Assembly (NCBI RefSeq): GCF_047675955.1
Contig: NW_027327626.1
Coordinates: 930,001 to 994,000, forward strand
Reading direction: 5' to 3'
From: Chlorocebus sabaeus
Taxonomy: Eukaryota; Chordata; Mammalia; Primates; Cercopithecidae
DNA: 64,000 nucleotides
The first letter of the stretch is position 1. Every line of letters starts with the position of its first letter. Below the pieces are notes generated by a model. The model had not been told where the DNA came from. It saw only the letters and a program-made list of their open reading frames with translations, and did not search any database. Below are positions 1 to 10,745 of this stretch, one piece after another. Both the position numbers and the translations under genes were made by a program.

Positions 1-114
1 TGCTCTGTGTTCTGTTAATTCATCTCACAGAGTTACATCTTTCCCTTCAAGAAGCCTTTCGCTAAGGCTGTTCTTGTGGAATTGTCAAAGGGATATTTGG
101 AAGCCCATAGAGGG

Positions 115-131
115 CTATGGTGAAAAAGGAA
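115..131 (-). other. A-type box (pJ-alpha-like site), first of about 370
   Basis: On the plus strand the site reads ctatggtgaaaaaggaa; its reverse complement fits the pJ-alpha consensus TTCCTTTTYCACCRTAG, as I remember it from human alphoid DNA, at all 17 positions. Almost every monomer has it. The ctacggtg variant also fits, through R. Variants such as ctatgctg, ctatgttg, ctattgtg and the aaaagtaaat forms break it in a minority. In human A-type monomers this position holds this box, and in B-type monomers it holds the CENP-B box. The protein bound here in monkeys is not shown by the sequence. Confidence 0.75.
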
Positions 132-156
132 ATATCTTCCGTTCAAAACTGGAAAG

Positions 157-162
157 AAGCTT
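157..162. other. HindIII site that defines the satellite ladder
   Basis: aagctt occurs once per monomer and gives the 172-bp ladder classically seen for this satellite. By eye it is lost in about 20 of 372 monomers: nine aaggtttctg units (near 332, 1190, 15813, 24055, 25603, 30247, 34717, 39016, 41594), the gaggctttct units (near 11160, 19412, 54146, 54491, 57070, 57415, 59478, 59823), and single gacgcttt, gaagccttc and gaatcttt forms. Confidence 0.9.
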
Positions 163-859
163 TCTGAGAAACTGCACTGTGTTCTGTTAATTCATCTCAC
201 AGAGTTACATCTTTCCCTTCAAGAAGCCTTTCGCTAAGGCTGTTCTTGTGGAATTGGCAAAGGGATATTTGGAAGCCCATAGAGGGCTACGGTGAAAAAG
301 GAAATATCTTCCGTTCAAAACTGGAAAGAAGGTTTCTGAGAAACTGCTCTCTGTTCCGTTAATTCATCTCACAGAGTTACTTCCTCCCCTTCAAGAAGCC
401 TTTCGCTAAGGCTGTTCTTGTGGAAATGGCAAATGATATTTGGAAGCCCATAGAGGGCTATGGTGAAAAAGGAAATATCTTCCGTTCAAAACTGGAAAGA
501 AGCTTTCTGAGAAACTGCTCTGTGTTCTGTTAATTCATCTCACAGAGTTACATCTTTCCCTTCAAGAAGCCTTTCGCTAAGGCTGTTCTTGTGGAATTGG
601 CAAAGGGATATTTGGAAGCCCATAGAGGGCTATGTTGAAAAAGGAAATATCTTCCGTTCAAAACTGGAAAGAAGCTTTCTGAGAAACTGCTCTGTGTTCT
701 GTCAATTCATCACACAGAGTTACATCTTTCCCTTCAAGAAGCCTTTCGCTGAGTCTGTTCTTGTGGAATTGGCAAAGGGATATTTGGAAGCCCATAGAGG
801 GCTATGGTGAAAAAGGAAATATCTTCCGTTCAATATTGGAAAGAAGCTTTCTGAGAAAC

Positions 860-1718
860 TGCTCTGTGTTCTGTTAATTCATCTCACAGAGTTACATCTT
901 TCCCTTCAAGAAGCCTTTCGCTAAGGCTGTTCTTGTGGAATTGTCAAAGGGATATTTGGAAGCCCATAGAGGGCTATGGTGAAAAAGGAAATATCTTCCG
1001 TTCAAAACTGGAAAGAAGCTTTCTGAGAAACTGCACTGTGTTCTGTTAATTCATCTCACAGAGTTACATCTTTCCCTTCAAGAAGCCTTTCGCTAAGGCT
1101 GTTCTTGTGGAATTGGCAAAGGGATATTTGGAAGCCCATAGAGGGCTACGGTGAAAAAGGAAATATCTTCCGTTCAAAACTGGAAAGAAGGTTTCTGAGA
1201 AACTGCTCTCTGTTCCGTTAATTCATCTCACAGAGTTACTTCCTCCCCTTCAAGAAGCCTTTCGCTAAGGCTGTTCTTGTGGAAATGGCAAATGATATTT
1301 GGAAGCCCATAGAGGGCTATGGTGAAAAAGGAAATATCTTCCGTTCAAAACTGGAAAGAAGCTTTCTGAGAAACTGCTCTGTGTTCTGTTAATTCATCTC
1401 ACAGAGTTACATCTTTCCCTTCAAGAAGCCTTTCGCTAAGGCTGTTCTTGTGGAATTGGCAAAGGGATATTTGGAAGCCCATAGAGGGCTATGTTGAAAA
1501 AGGAAATATCTTCCGTTCAAAACTGGAAAGAAGCTTTCTGAGAAACTGCTCTGTGTTCTGTCAATTCATCACACAGAGTTACATCTTTCCCTTCAAGAAG
1601 CCTTTCGCTGAGGCTGTTCTTGTGGAATTGGCAAAGGGATATTTGGAAGCCCATAGAGGGCTATGGTGAAAAAGGAAATATCTTCCGTTCAAAACTGGAA
1701 AGAAGCTTTCTGAGAAAC
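860..1718 (+). repeat. 5-mer higher-order repeat, copy 2 (859 bp)
   Basis: This is a tandem copy of bases 1-859 at an offset of exactly 859, with the same order of monomer marks including the aatgatattt deletion near 1294. It ends in caaaactgg where copy 1 has caatattgg. Elsewhere in the window the unit with gtcaattcatcacac is followed by the aaactgg form, so copy 2 has the normal exit and copy 1 carries the duplication junction. Confidence 0.92.
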
Positions 1719-1859
1719 TGCTCTGTGTTCTGTTAATTCATCTCACAGAGTTACATCTTTCCCTTCAAGAAGCCTTTCGCTAAGGCTGTTCTTGTGGAAT
1801 TGGCAAAGGGATATTTGGAAGCCCGTAGAGGGCTATGGTGAAAAAGGAAATATCTTCCT
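1719..1859 (+). repeat. Linking monomer with gcccgtag variant
   Basis: This single near-consensus monomer joins the 5-mer block to the following 9-mer block. It has gcccgtagagg near 1820 and cttcctttc near 1855. The gcccgtagagg mark recurs only near 26235, also directly after a gtcaattcatcacac monomer, so the 5-mer end plus this monomer is itself a shared order of units. Confidence 0.75.
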
Positions 1860-3406
1860 TTCAAAACTGGAAAGAAGCTTTCTGAGAAACTGCTCTGTGT
1901 TCTGTTAATTCATCTCACAGAGTTACATCTTTCCCTTCAAGAAGCCTTTCGCTAAGGCTGTTCTTGTGGAATTGGCAAAGGGATATTTGGAAGCCCATAG
2001 AGGGCTATGGTGAAAAAGGAAATATCTTCCGTTCAAAACTGGAAAGAAGCTTTCTGAGAAACTGCTCTGTGTTCTGTTAATTCATCTCACTGAGTTACAT
2101 CTTTCCCTTCAAGAAGCCTGTAGCTAAGGCTGTTCTTGTGGAATTGGCAAAGGGATATTTGGAAGCCCATAGAGGGCTACGGTGAAAAAGGAAATATCTT
2201 CCGTTCAACACTGGAAAGAAGCTTTCTGAGAAACTGCTCTGTGTTCTGTTAATTCATCTCACAGAGTTACATCTTTCCCTTCAAGAAGCCTTTCGCTAAG
2301 GCTGTTCTTGTGGAATTGGCAAAGGGATATTTGGAAGCCCATAGATGGCTATGGTGAAAAAGGAAATATCTTCCGTTCAAAACTGGAAAGAAGCTTTCTG
2401 AGAAACTGCTCTGTGTTCTGTTAATTCATCTCACAGAGTTACATCTTTCCCTTCAAGAAGCCTTTCGCTAAGGCTGTTCTTGTAGAATTGGCAAAGGGAT
2501 ATTTGGAAGCCCATAGAGGGCAATGCTGAAAAAGGAAATAACTTCCGTTCAAAACTGGAAAGAAGCTTTCTGAGAAACTGCTCTGTGTTCTGTTAATTCA
2601 TCTCACAGAGTTACATCTTTCCCTTCAAGAAGCCTTTCGCTAAGGCTGTTCTTGTGGAATTGGCAAAGGGATATTTGGAAGCCTATAGAGGGCTATGGTG
2701 AAAAAGGAAATATCTTCCGTTCAAAACTGGAAAGAAGCTTTCTGAGAAACTGCTCTGTGTTCTGTTAGTTCATCTCACAGAGTTACATCTTTCCCTTCAA
2801 GAAGCCTTTCGCTAAGGCTGTTCTTGGGTAATTGGCAAAGGGATATTTGGAATCCCATAGAGGGCTATGGTGAAAAAGGAAATATCTTCCGTTCAAAACT
2901 GGAAAGAAGCTTTCTGAGAAACTGCTCTGTGTTCTGTTAATTCATCTCACAGAGTTACATCTTTCCCTTCAAGAAGCCTTTCGCTAAGGCTGTTCTTGTG
3001 GAATTGGCAAAGGGATATTTGGAAGCCCATAGAGGGCTCTGGTGAAAAAGGAAATATCTTCCGTTCAAAATTGGAAAGAAGCTTTCTGAGAAACTGCTCT
3101 GTGTTCTGTTAATTCATCTCACAGAGTTACATCTTTCCCTTCAAGAAGCCTGTCGCTAAGGCTGTTCTTGTGGAATTGGCAAAGGGATATTTGGAAGCCC
3201 ATAGAGGGCTATGGTGAAAAAGGAAATATCTTCCGTTCAAACTGGAAAGAAGCTTTCTGAGAAACTGCTCTGTGTTCTGTTAATTCATCTCACAGAGTTA
3301 CATCTTTCCCTTCAAGAAGCCTTTCGCTAAGGCTGTTCTTGTGGAATTGGCAAAGGGATATTTGGAAGCCCATAGAGGGCTATGGTGAAAAAGGAAATAT
3401 CTTCCG
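1860..3406 (+). repeat. 9-mer higher-order repeat, copy 1 (1547 bp)
   Basis: Nine monomers are repeated at an offset of 1547 (9 x 172 minus 1). Ordered marks are ctcactgagttac with cctgtagc; ctacggtg with gttcaacactgg; agatggctatgg; gtagaattgg with gggcaatgctg and ataacttcc; gttagttcatc; ttgggtaattgg with ggaatccc; gttcaaaattgg; cctgtcgc; and gttcaaactgg, which is the one-base deletion near 3236. One private difference from copy 2 is gcctatagag near 2683. The start is placed where identity with copy 2 begins, after mismatches at about 1822 and 1855. Confidence 0.9.
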
Positions 3407-4953
3407 TTCAAAACTGGAAAGAAGCTTTCTGAGAAACTGCTCTGTGTTCTGTTAATTCATCTCACAGAGTTACATCTTTCCCTTCAAGAAGCCTTTCGCT
3501 AAGGCTGTTCTTGTGGAATTGGCAAAGGGATATTTGGAAGCCCATAGAGGGCTATGGTGAAAAAGGAAATATCTTCCGTTCAAAACTGGAAAGAAGCTTT
3601 CTGAGAAACTGCTCTGTGTTCTGTTAATTCATCTCACTGAGTTACATCTTTCCCTTCAAGAAGCCTGTAGCTAAGGCTGTTCTTGTGGAATTGGCAAAGG
3701 GATATTTGGAAGCCCATAGAGGGCTACGGTGAAAAAGGAAATATCTTCCGTTCAACACTGGAAAGAAGCTTTCTGAGAAACTGCTCTGTGTTCTGTTAAT
3801 TCATCTCACAGAGTTACATCTTTCCCTTCAAGAAGCCTTTCGCTAAGGCTGTTCTTGTGGAATTGGCAAAGGGATATTTGGAAGCCCATAGATGGCTATG
3901 GTGAAAAAGGAAATATCTTCCGTTCAAAACTGGAAAGAAGCTTTCTGAGAAACTGCTCTGTGTTCTGTTAATTCATCTCACAGAGTTACATCTTTCCCTT
4001 CAAGAAGCCTTTCGCTAAGGCTGTTCTTGTAGAATTGGCAAAGGGATATTTGGAAGCCCATAGAGGGCAATGCTGAAAAAGGAAATAACTTCCGTTCAAA
4101 ACTGGAAAGAAGCTTTCTGAGAAACTGCTCTGTGTTCTGTTAATTCATCTCACAGAGTTACATCTTTCCCTTCAAGAAGCCTTTCGCTAAGGCTGTTCTT
4201 GTGGAATTGGCAAAGGGATATTTGGAAGCCCATAGAGGGCTATGGTGAAAAAGGAAATATCTTCCGTTCAAAACTGGAAAGAAGCTTTCTGAGAAACTGC
4301 TCTGTGTTCTGTTAGTTCATCTCACAGAGTTACATCTTTCCCTTCAAGAAGCCTTTCGCTAAGGCTGTTCTTGGGTAATTGGCAAAGGGATATTTGGAAT
4401 CCCATAGAGGGCTATGGTGAAAAAGGAAATATCTTCCGTTCAAAACTGGAAAGAAGCTTTCTGAGAAACTGCTCTGTGTTCTGTTAATTCATCTCACAGA
4501 GTTACATCTTTCCCTTCAAGAAGCCTTTCGCTAAGGCTGTTCTTGTGGAATTGGCAAAGGGATATTTGGAAGCCCATAGAGGGCTATGGTGAAAAAGGAA
4601 ATATCTTCCGTTCAAAATTGGAAAGAAGCTTTCTGAGAAACTGCTCTGTGTTCTGTTAATTCATCTCACAGAGTTACATCTTTCCCTTCAAGAAGCCTGT
4701 CGCTAAGGCTGTTCTTGTGGAATTGGCAAAGGGATATTTGGAAGCCCATAGAGGGCTATGGTGAAAAAGGAAATATCTTCCGTTCAAACTGGAAAGAAGC
4801 TTTCTGAGAAACTGCTCTGTGTTCTGTTAATTCATCTCACAGAGTTACATCTTTCCCTTCAAGAAGCCTTTCGCTAAGGCTGTTCTTGTGGAATTGGCAA
4901 AGGGATATTTGGAAGCCCATAGAGGGCTATGGTGAAAAAGGAAATATCTTCCG
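3407..4953 (+). repeat. 9-mer higher-order repeat, copy 2 (1547 bp)
   Basis: This is a tandem copy of 1860-3406 with the same ordered marks, such as tcactgagttac near 3635, gggcaatgctg near 4067, ttgggtaattgg near 4372 and gttcaaactgg near 4783. The series stops here: the next unit has cctgtcgc near 5039 where a third copy would have cctttcgc. Most of this marker order (ctacggtg/caacactgg through gttcaaactgg) is found again near 46020-47090, 50320-51390 and 61670-62740. Confidence 0.9.
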
Positions 4954-7460
4954 TTCAAAACTGGAAAGAAGCTTTCTGAGAAACTGCTCTGTGTTCTGTT
5001 AATTCATCTCACAGAGTTACATCTTTCCCTTCAAGAAGCCTGTCGCTAAGGCTGTTCTTGTGGAATTGGCAAAGGGATATTTGGAAGCCCATAGAGGGCT
5101 ATGGTGAAAAAGGAAATATCTTCCGTTCAAAACTGGAAAGAAGCTTTCTGAGAAACTGCTCTGTGTTCTGTTAATTCATCTCACAGAGTTACATCTTTCC
5201 CTTAAAGAAGCCTTTCGCTAAGGCTGTTCTTGTGGAATTGGCAAAGGGATATTTGGAAGCCCATAGAGGGCTATGGTGAAAAAGGAAATATCTTCCGTTC
5301 AAAACTGGAAAGAAGCTTTCTGAGAAACTGCTCTGTGTTCTGTTAATTCATCTCACAGAGTTACATCTTTCTCTTCAAGAAGACTTTCGCTAAGGCTGTT
5401 CTTGTGGAATTGGCAAAGGGATATTTGGAAGCCCATAGAGGGCTATGGTGAAAAAGTAAATATCTTCCGTTCAAAACTGGAAAGAAGCTTTCTGAGAAAC
5501 TGCTCTGTGTTCTGTTAATTCATCTCACAGAGTTACATGTTTCCCTTCAAGAAGCCTGTCGCTAAGGCCGTTCTTGTGGAATTGGCAAAGGGATATTTGG
5601 AAGCCCATAGAGGGCTATGGTGAAAAAGTAAATATCTTCCGTTCAAAACTGGAAAGAAGCTTTCTGAGAAACTGCTCTGTGTTCTGTTAATTCATATCAC
5701 AGAGTTACATGTTTCCCTTCAAGAAGCCTTTCGCTAAGGCTGTTCTTGTGGAATTGGCAAAGGGATATTTGGAAGCCCATAGAGGGCTATGGTGAAAAAG
5801 GAAATATCTTCCGTTCAAAAGTGGAAAGAAGCTTTCTGAGAAACTGCTCTGTGTTCTGTTAATTCATCTCACAGGGTTACATGTTTCCCTTCAAGAAGCC
5901 TGTCGCTAAGGCTGTTCTTGTGGAATTGGCAAAGGGATATTTGGAAGCCCATTGAGGGCTATGGTGAAAAAGGAAATATCTTCCGTTCAAAACTGGAAAG
6001 AAGCTTTCTGAGAAACTGCTCTGTGTTCTGTTAATTCATCTCACAGAGTTACATCTTTCCCTTCAAGAAGCCTTTCTCTAAGGCTGTTCTTGTGGAATTG
6101 ACAAAGGGATATTTGGAAGCCCTTAGAGGGCTATGGTGAAAAAGGAAATATCTTCCGTTCAAAACTGGAAAGAAGCTTTCTGAGAAACTGCTCTGTGTTC
6201 TGTCAATTCATCACACAGAGTTACATCTTTCCCTTCAAGAAGACTTTCGCTGAGGCTGTTCTTGTGGAATTGTCAAAGGGATATTTGGAAGCCCATAGAG
6301 GGCTATGGTGAAAAAGGAAATATCTTCCGTTCAAAACTGGAAAGAAGCTTTCTGAGAAACTGCTCTGTGTTCTGTTAATTCATCTCACAGAGTTACATCT
6401 TTCCCTTCAAGAAGCCTTTCGCTAAGGCTGTTCTTGTGGAATTGGCAAAGGGATATTTGGAAGCCCATAGAGGGCTATGGTGAAAAAGGAAATATCTTCC
6501 GTTCAAAACTGGAAAGAAGCTTTCTGAGAAACTGCTCTGTGTTCTGTTAATTTATCTCACAGAGTTACATCTTTCCCTTCAAGAAGCCTTTCGCTAAGGC
6601 TGTTCTTATAGAATTGGCAAAGGGATATTTGGAAGCCCATAGAGGGCTATGGTGAAAAAGGAAATATCTTCCGTTCAAAACTGGAAAGAAGCTTTCTTAG
6701 AAACTGCTCTGTGTTCTGTTAATTCATCTCACAGAGTTACATCTTTCCCTTCAAGAAGCCTTTCGCTAAGGCTGTTCTTGTGGAATTGGAAAAGGGATAT
6801 TTGGAAGCCCATAGAGGGCTATGGTGAAAAAGGAAATATCTTCCGTTCAAAACTGGAAAGAAGCCTTCTGAGAAACTGCTCTGTGTTCTGTTAATTCATC
6901 TCACAGAGTTACATCTTTCCCTTCAAGAAGCCTTTCGCTAAGGCTGTTCTTGTGGAATTGGCAAAGGGATATTTGGAAGCCCATAGAGGGCTATGTTGAA
7001 AAAGGAAATATCTTTCGTTCAAAACTGGAAAGAAGCTTTCTGAGAAACTGCTCTGTGTTCTCTTAATTCATCTCACAGAGTTACATCTTTCCGTTCAAGA
7101 AGCCTTTCGCTAAGACTGTTCTTGTAGAATTGGCGAAGGGATATTTGGAAGCCCATAGAGGACTATGGTGAAAAAGGAAATACCTTCCGTTCAAAACTGG
7201 AAAGAAGCTTTCTGAGAAACTGCTCTGTGTTCTGTTAATTCATCTCAGAGAGTTACATCTTTCCCTTCAAGAAGCCTTTCGCTAAGGCTGTTCTTGTGGA
7301 ATTGGCAAAGGGATATTTGGAAGCCCATAGAGGGCTATGGTGAAAAAGGAAATATCTTCCGTTCAAAACTGGAAAGAAGCTTTCTGAGAAACTGCTCTGT
7401 GTTCTGTTAATTCATCTCACAGAGTTACATCTTTCCCTTCAAGAAGCCTTTCGCTAAGGC
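4954..7460 (+). repeat. Mosaic block of divergent alpha-satellite monomers
   Basis: About fifteen monomers lack a local tandem copy but carry marks found in order elsewhere. The left part (ctcttcaagaagac, aaaagtaaat, tacatgtttccc, aaggccg, cacagggttac, ccattgagg) parallels 47600-48250 and 55200-55850. It then passes through a ttctctaagg unit near 6074 and a gtcaattcatcacac unit near 6203. The right part (aatttatctcac with cttatag, ttggaaaaggg, ctatgttg, ctcagagag) parallels 9800-11050. The deletion and insertion marks are absent, so all units are 172 bp. No interruption was seen. Confidence 0.85.
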
Positions 7461-8057
7461 TGTTCTTGTAGAATTGGCAAAGGGATATTTGGAAGCCCAT
7501 AGAGGGCTATGCTGAAAAAGGAAATAACTTCCGTTCAAAACTGGAAAGAAGCTTTCTGAGAAACTGCTCTGTGTTCTGTTAATTCATCTCACAGAGTTAC
7601 ATCTTTCCCTTCAAGAAGCCTTTCGCTAAGGCTGTTCTTGTGGAATTGGCAAAGGGATATTTGGAAGCCCATAGAGGGCTATGGTGAAAAAGGAAATATC
7701 TTCCGTTCAAAACTGGAAAGAAGCTTTCTGAGAAACTGCTCTGTGTTCTGTTAGTTCATCTCACAGAGTTACATCTTTCCCTTCAAGAAGCCTTTCGCTA
7801 AGGCTGTTCTTGGGTAATTGGCAAAGGGATATTTGGAATCCCATAGAGGGCTATGGTGAAAAAGGAAATATCTTCCGTTCAAAACTGGAAAGAAGCTTTC
7901 TGAGAAACTGCTCTGTGTTCTGTTAATTCATCTCACAGAGTTACATCTTTCCCTTCAAGAAGCCTTTCGCTAAGGCTGTTCTTGTGGAATTGGCAAAGGG
8001 ATATTTGGAAGCCCATAGAGGGCTATGGTGAAAAAGGAAATATCTTCCGTTCAAAAT
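7461..8057 (+). repeat. Partial 9-mer (about four monomers)
   Basis: This segment repeats the right half of the 9-mer at 3407-4953: gtagaattgg at 7468 (4029 there, offset 3439 or 20 x 172 minus 1), ctgaaaaaggaaataac, gttagttcatc, ttgggtaattgg with ggaatccc, and gttcaaaattgg near 8052. One difference is gggctatgctg where the earlier copies have gggcaatgctg. It runs directly into the left end of the 8252-bp unit, which continues the 9-mer order with cctgtcgc and gttcaaactgg. Confidence 0.8.
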
Positions 8058-8903
8058 TGGAAAGAAGCTTTCTGAGAAACTGCTCTGTGTTCTGTTAATT
8101 CATCTCACAGAGTTACATCTTTCCCTTCAAGAAGCCTGTCGCTAAGGCTGTTCTTGTGGAATTGGCAAAGGGATATTTGGAAGCCCATAGAGGGCTATGG
8201 TGAAAAAGGAAATATCTTCCGTTCAAACTGGAAAGAAGCTTTCTGAGAAACTGCTCTGTGTTCTGTTAATTCATCTCACAGAGTTACATCTTTCCCTTCA
8301 AGAAGCCTTTCTCTAAGGCTGTTCTTGTGGAATTGGCAAAGGGATATTTGGAAGCCCTTAGAGGGCTATGGTGAAAAAGGAAATATCTTCCGTTCAAAAC
8401 TGGAAAGAAGCTTTCTGAGAAACTGCTCTGTGTTCTGTCAATTCATCACACAGAGTTACATCTTTCCCTTCAAGAAGACTTTCGCTGAGGCTGTTCTTGT
8501 GGAATTGTCAAAGGGATATTTGGAAGCCCATAGAGGGCTATGGTGGAAAAGAAAATATCTTCCGTTCAAAACTGGAAAGAAGCTTTCTGAGAAACTGCTC
8601 TGTGTTCTGTTAATTCATCACACAGAGTTACGTCTTTCCCTTCAAGAAGCCTTTCGCTAAGGCTGTTCTTGTGGAATTGGCCAAGGGATATTTGGAAGCC
8701 CATAGAGGGCTATGGTGAAAAAGGAAATATCTTCCGTTCAAAGCTGGAAAGAAGCTTTCTGAGAAACTGCTCTGTGTTCTGTTAATTCATCTCACAGAGT
8801 TACATCTTTCTCTTCAAGAAGCCTTTCGCTATGGCTGTTCTTGTGGAATAGGAAAAGGGATATTTGGAAGCCCATAGAGGGCTATGGTGAAAAAGGAAAT
8901 ATC

Positions 8904-8921
8904 TTCCGGTCAAAACCGGAA
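8904..8921. other. Perfect hairpin variant of the monomer (first of eight)
   Basis: ttccggtcaaaaccggaa has 7-bp perfect arms around a caaa loop. The ordinary monomer at this place reads ttccgttcaaaactggaa, whose arms have one G-T and one T-C mismatch. Two substitutions, one in each arm, make the pairing perfect. Other copies: 10452-10469, 17156-17173, 18704-18721, 44325-44342, 44669-44686, 48624-48641 and 48968-48985. All lie in the ataggaaaagg monomer type. Confidence 0.85.
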
Positions 8922-10728
8922 AGAAGCTTTCTGAGAAACTGCTCTGTGTTCTGTTAATTCATCTCACAGAGTTACATCTTTCCCTTCAAGAAGCCTTTCG
9001 CTAAGGCTGTTCTTGTGGAATTGGCAAAGGGATATTTGGAAGCCAATAGAGGGCTATGGTGAAAAAGGAAATATCTTCCGTTCAAAACTGGAAAGAAGCT
9101 TTCTGAGAAACTGCTCTGTGTTCTGTTAATTCATCTCACAGAGTTACATCTTTCCCTTCAAGAAGCCTGTCGCTAAGGCTGTTCTTGTGGAATTGGCAAA
9201 GGGATATTTGGAAGCCCATAGAGGGCTATGGTGAAAAAGGAAATATCTTCCGTTCAAAACTGGAAAGAAGCTTTCTGAGAAACTGCTCTGTGTTCTGTTA
9301 ATTCATCTCACAGAGTTACATCTTTCCCTTCAAGAAGCCTTTCGCTAAGGCTGTTCTTGTGGAATTGGCAAAGGGATATTTGGAAGCCCATAGAGGGCTA
9401 TGGTGAAAAAGGAAATATCTTCCGTTCAAAACTGGAAAGAAGCTTTCTGAGAAACTGCTCTGTGTTCTGTCAATTCATCACACAGAGTTACATCTTTCCC
9501 TTCAAGAAGACTTTCGCTGAGGCTGTTCTTGTGGAATTGGCAAAGGGATATTTGGAAGCCCATAGAGGGCTATGGTGAAAAAGGAAATATCTTCCGTTCA
9601 AAACTGGAAAGAAGCTTTCTGAGAAACTGCTCTGTGTTCTGTTAATTCATCTCACAGAGTTACATCTTTCCCTTCAAGAAGCCTTTCGCTAAGGCTGTTC
9701 TTGTGGAATTGGCAAAGGGATATTTGGAAGCCCATAGAGGGCTATGGTGAAAAAGGAAATATCTTCCGTTCAAAACTGGAAAGAAGCTTTCTGAGAAACT
9801 GCTCTGTGTTCTGTTAATTTATCTCACAGAGTTACATCTTTCCCTTCAAGAAGCCTTTCGCTAAGGCTGTTCTTATAGAATTGGCAAAGGGATATTTGGA
9901 AGCCCATAGAGGGCTATGGTGAAAAAGGAAATATCTTCCGTTCAAAACTGGAAAGAAGCTTTCTGAGAAACTGCTCTGTGTTCTGTTAATTCATCTCACA
10001 GAGTTACATCTTTCCCTTCAAGAAGCCTTTCGCTAAGGCTGTTCTTGTGGAATTGGAAAAGGGATATTTGGAAGCCCATAGAGGGCTATGGTGAAAAAGG
10101 AAATATCTTCCGTTCAAAACTGGAAAGAAGCTTTCTGAGAAACTGCTCTGTGTTCTGTTAATTCATCTCACAGAGTTACATCTTTCCCTTCAAGAAGCCT
10201 TTCGCTAAGGCTGTTCTTGTGGAATTGGCCAAGGGATATTTGGAAGCCCATAGAGGGCTATGGTGAAAAAGGAAATATCTTCCGTTCAAAGCTGGAAAGA
10301 AGCTTTCTGAGAAACTGCTCTGTGTTCTGTTAATTCATCTCACAGAGTTACATCTTTCTCTTCAAGAAGCCTTTCGCTATGGCTGTTCTTGTGGAATAGG
10401 AAAAGGGATATTTGGAAGCCCATAGAGGGCTATGGTGAAAAAGGAAATATCTTCCGGTCAAAACCGGAAAGAAGCTTTCTGAGAAACTGCTCTGTGTTCT
10501 GTTAATTCATCTCACAGAGTTACATCTTTCCCTTCAAGAAGCCTGTCGCTAAGGCTGTTCTTGTGGAATTGGCAAAGGGATATTTGGAAGCCCATAGAGG
10601 GCTATGGTGAAAAAGGCATTATCTTTCGTTCAAAACTGGAAAGAAGCTTTCTGAGAAACTGCTCTGTGTTCTGTTAATTCATCTCACAGAGCTACATCTT
10701 TCCCTTCAAGAAGCCTTTCGCTAAGGCT

Positions 10729-10745
10729 GTTCTTGTGGAACGGGC
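10729..10745 (+). other. Degenerate CENP-B-box-like site
   Basis: gttcttgtggaacgggc matches 7 of the 9 key positions of the CENP-B box NTTCGNNNNANNCGGGN: TTC and the whole CGGG are present, while the G of TTCG and the central A are wrong. The usual monomer at this place has ttgg in place of cggg and matches 5 of 9. The +8252 copy is at 18981-18997. With two key bases wrong it is probably not bound by CENP-B. Confidence 0.4.

Larger units (their letters stand above)
1..172 (+). repeat. Reference alpha-satellite monomer (first complete unit)
   Basis: This unit sets the phase used here, starting at tgctctgtg. In order it holds a conserved ctcacagagttac segment (about 24-36), a C/T-rich stretch ending in cttcaagaagcc (about 40-57), ggatatttgg (91-100), the A-type box (115-131), the ttccgttcaaaactgg segment (138-152 region) and the HindIII site aagctt (157-162). 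The next unit starts at 173. This copy has the variant ttgtcaaag (about 82-90) where most monomers read ttggcaaag. Compared with human monomers, it belongs to the A-box class rather than the CENP-B-box class. Confidence 0.95.
1..859 (+). repeat. 5-mer higher-order repeat, copy 1 (859 bp)
   Basis: This is five monomers with a fixed order of marks: ttgtcaaag; tgcactgtg with ctacggtg; the HindIII-lacking aaggtttctg unit with ctctctgttccg and the one-base-deleted aaatgatattt; a near-consensus unit ending ctatgttg; and a unit with gtcaattcatcacac. The period is 859 bp, which is 5 x 172 minus the one-base deletion. The same five-monomer order forms the right-hand part of the 9-mer at 14763-16309 and 23015-26108. 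Against copy 2 I found two differences, a t at 754 (g at 1613) and caatattgg near 831 (caaaactgg in copy 2). Confidence 0.92.

Noticed and set aside
137..153. CENP-B box in the ordinary monomer at ttccgttcaaaactgg
   Set aside because: It matches 7 of 9 key bases (TCCG for TTCG, CTGG for CGGG) and lies outside the usual box position, so it is treated as a chance match.
589..810. Open reading frames of about 61-111 codons on the plus strand, repeated at many places with nearly the same protein
   Set aside because: They are read-through of satellite monomers. 172 is not a multiple of 3, so a frame crosses each monomer in a different phase. The longer frames appear only where the taa in tgttaattc is changed, as in the gtcaattcatcacac, aatttatctc or tgtttattc monomers or where a tga is lost. 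No start context, codon bias or conserved domain supports coding.
8325..8660. The longest frame (111 codons), as a possible gene
   Set aside because: It exists only because of one private base, g at 8546 (tggtggaaaag). The +8252 copy has a there and the frame stops at once, so it is a chance extension.
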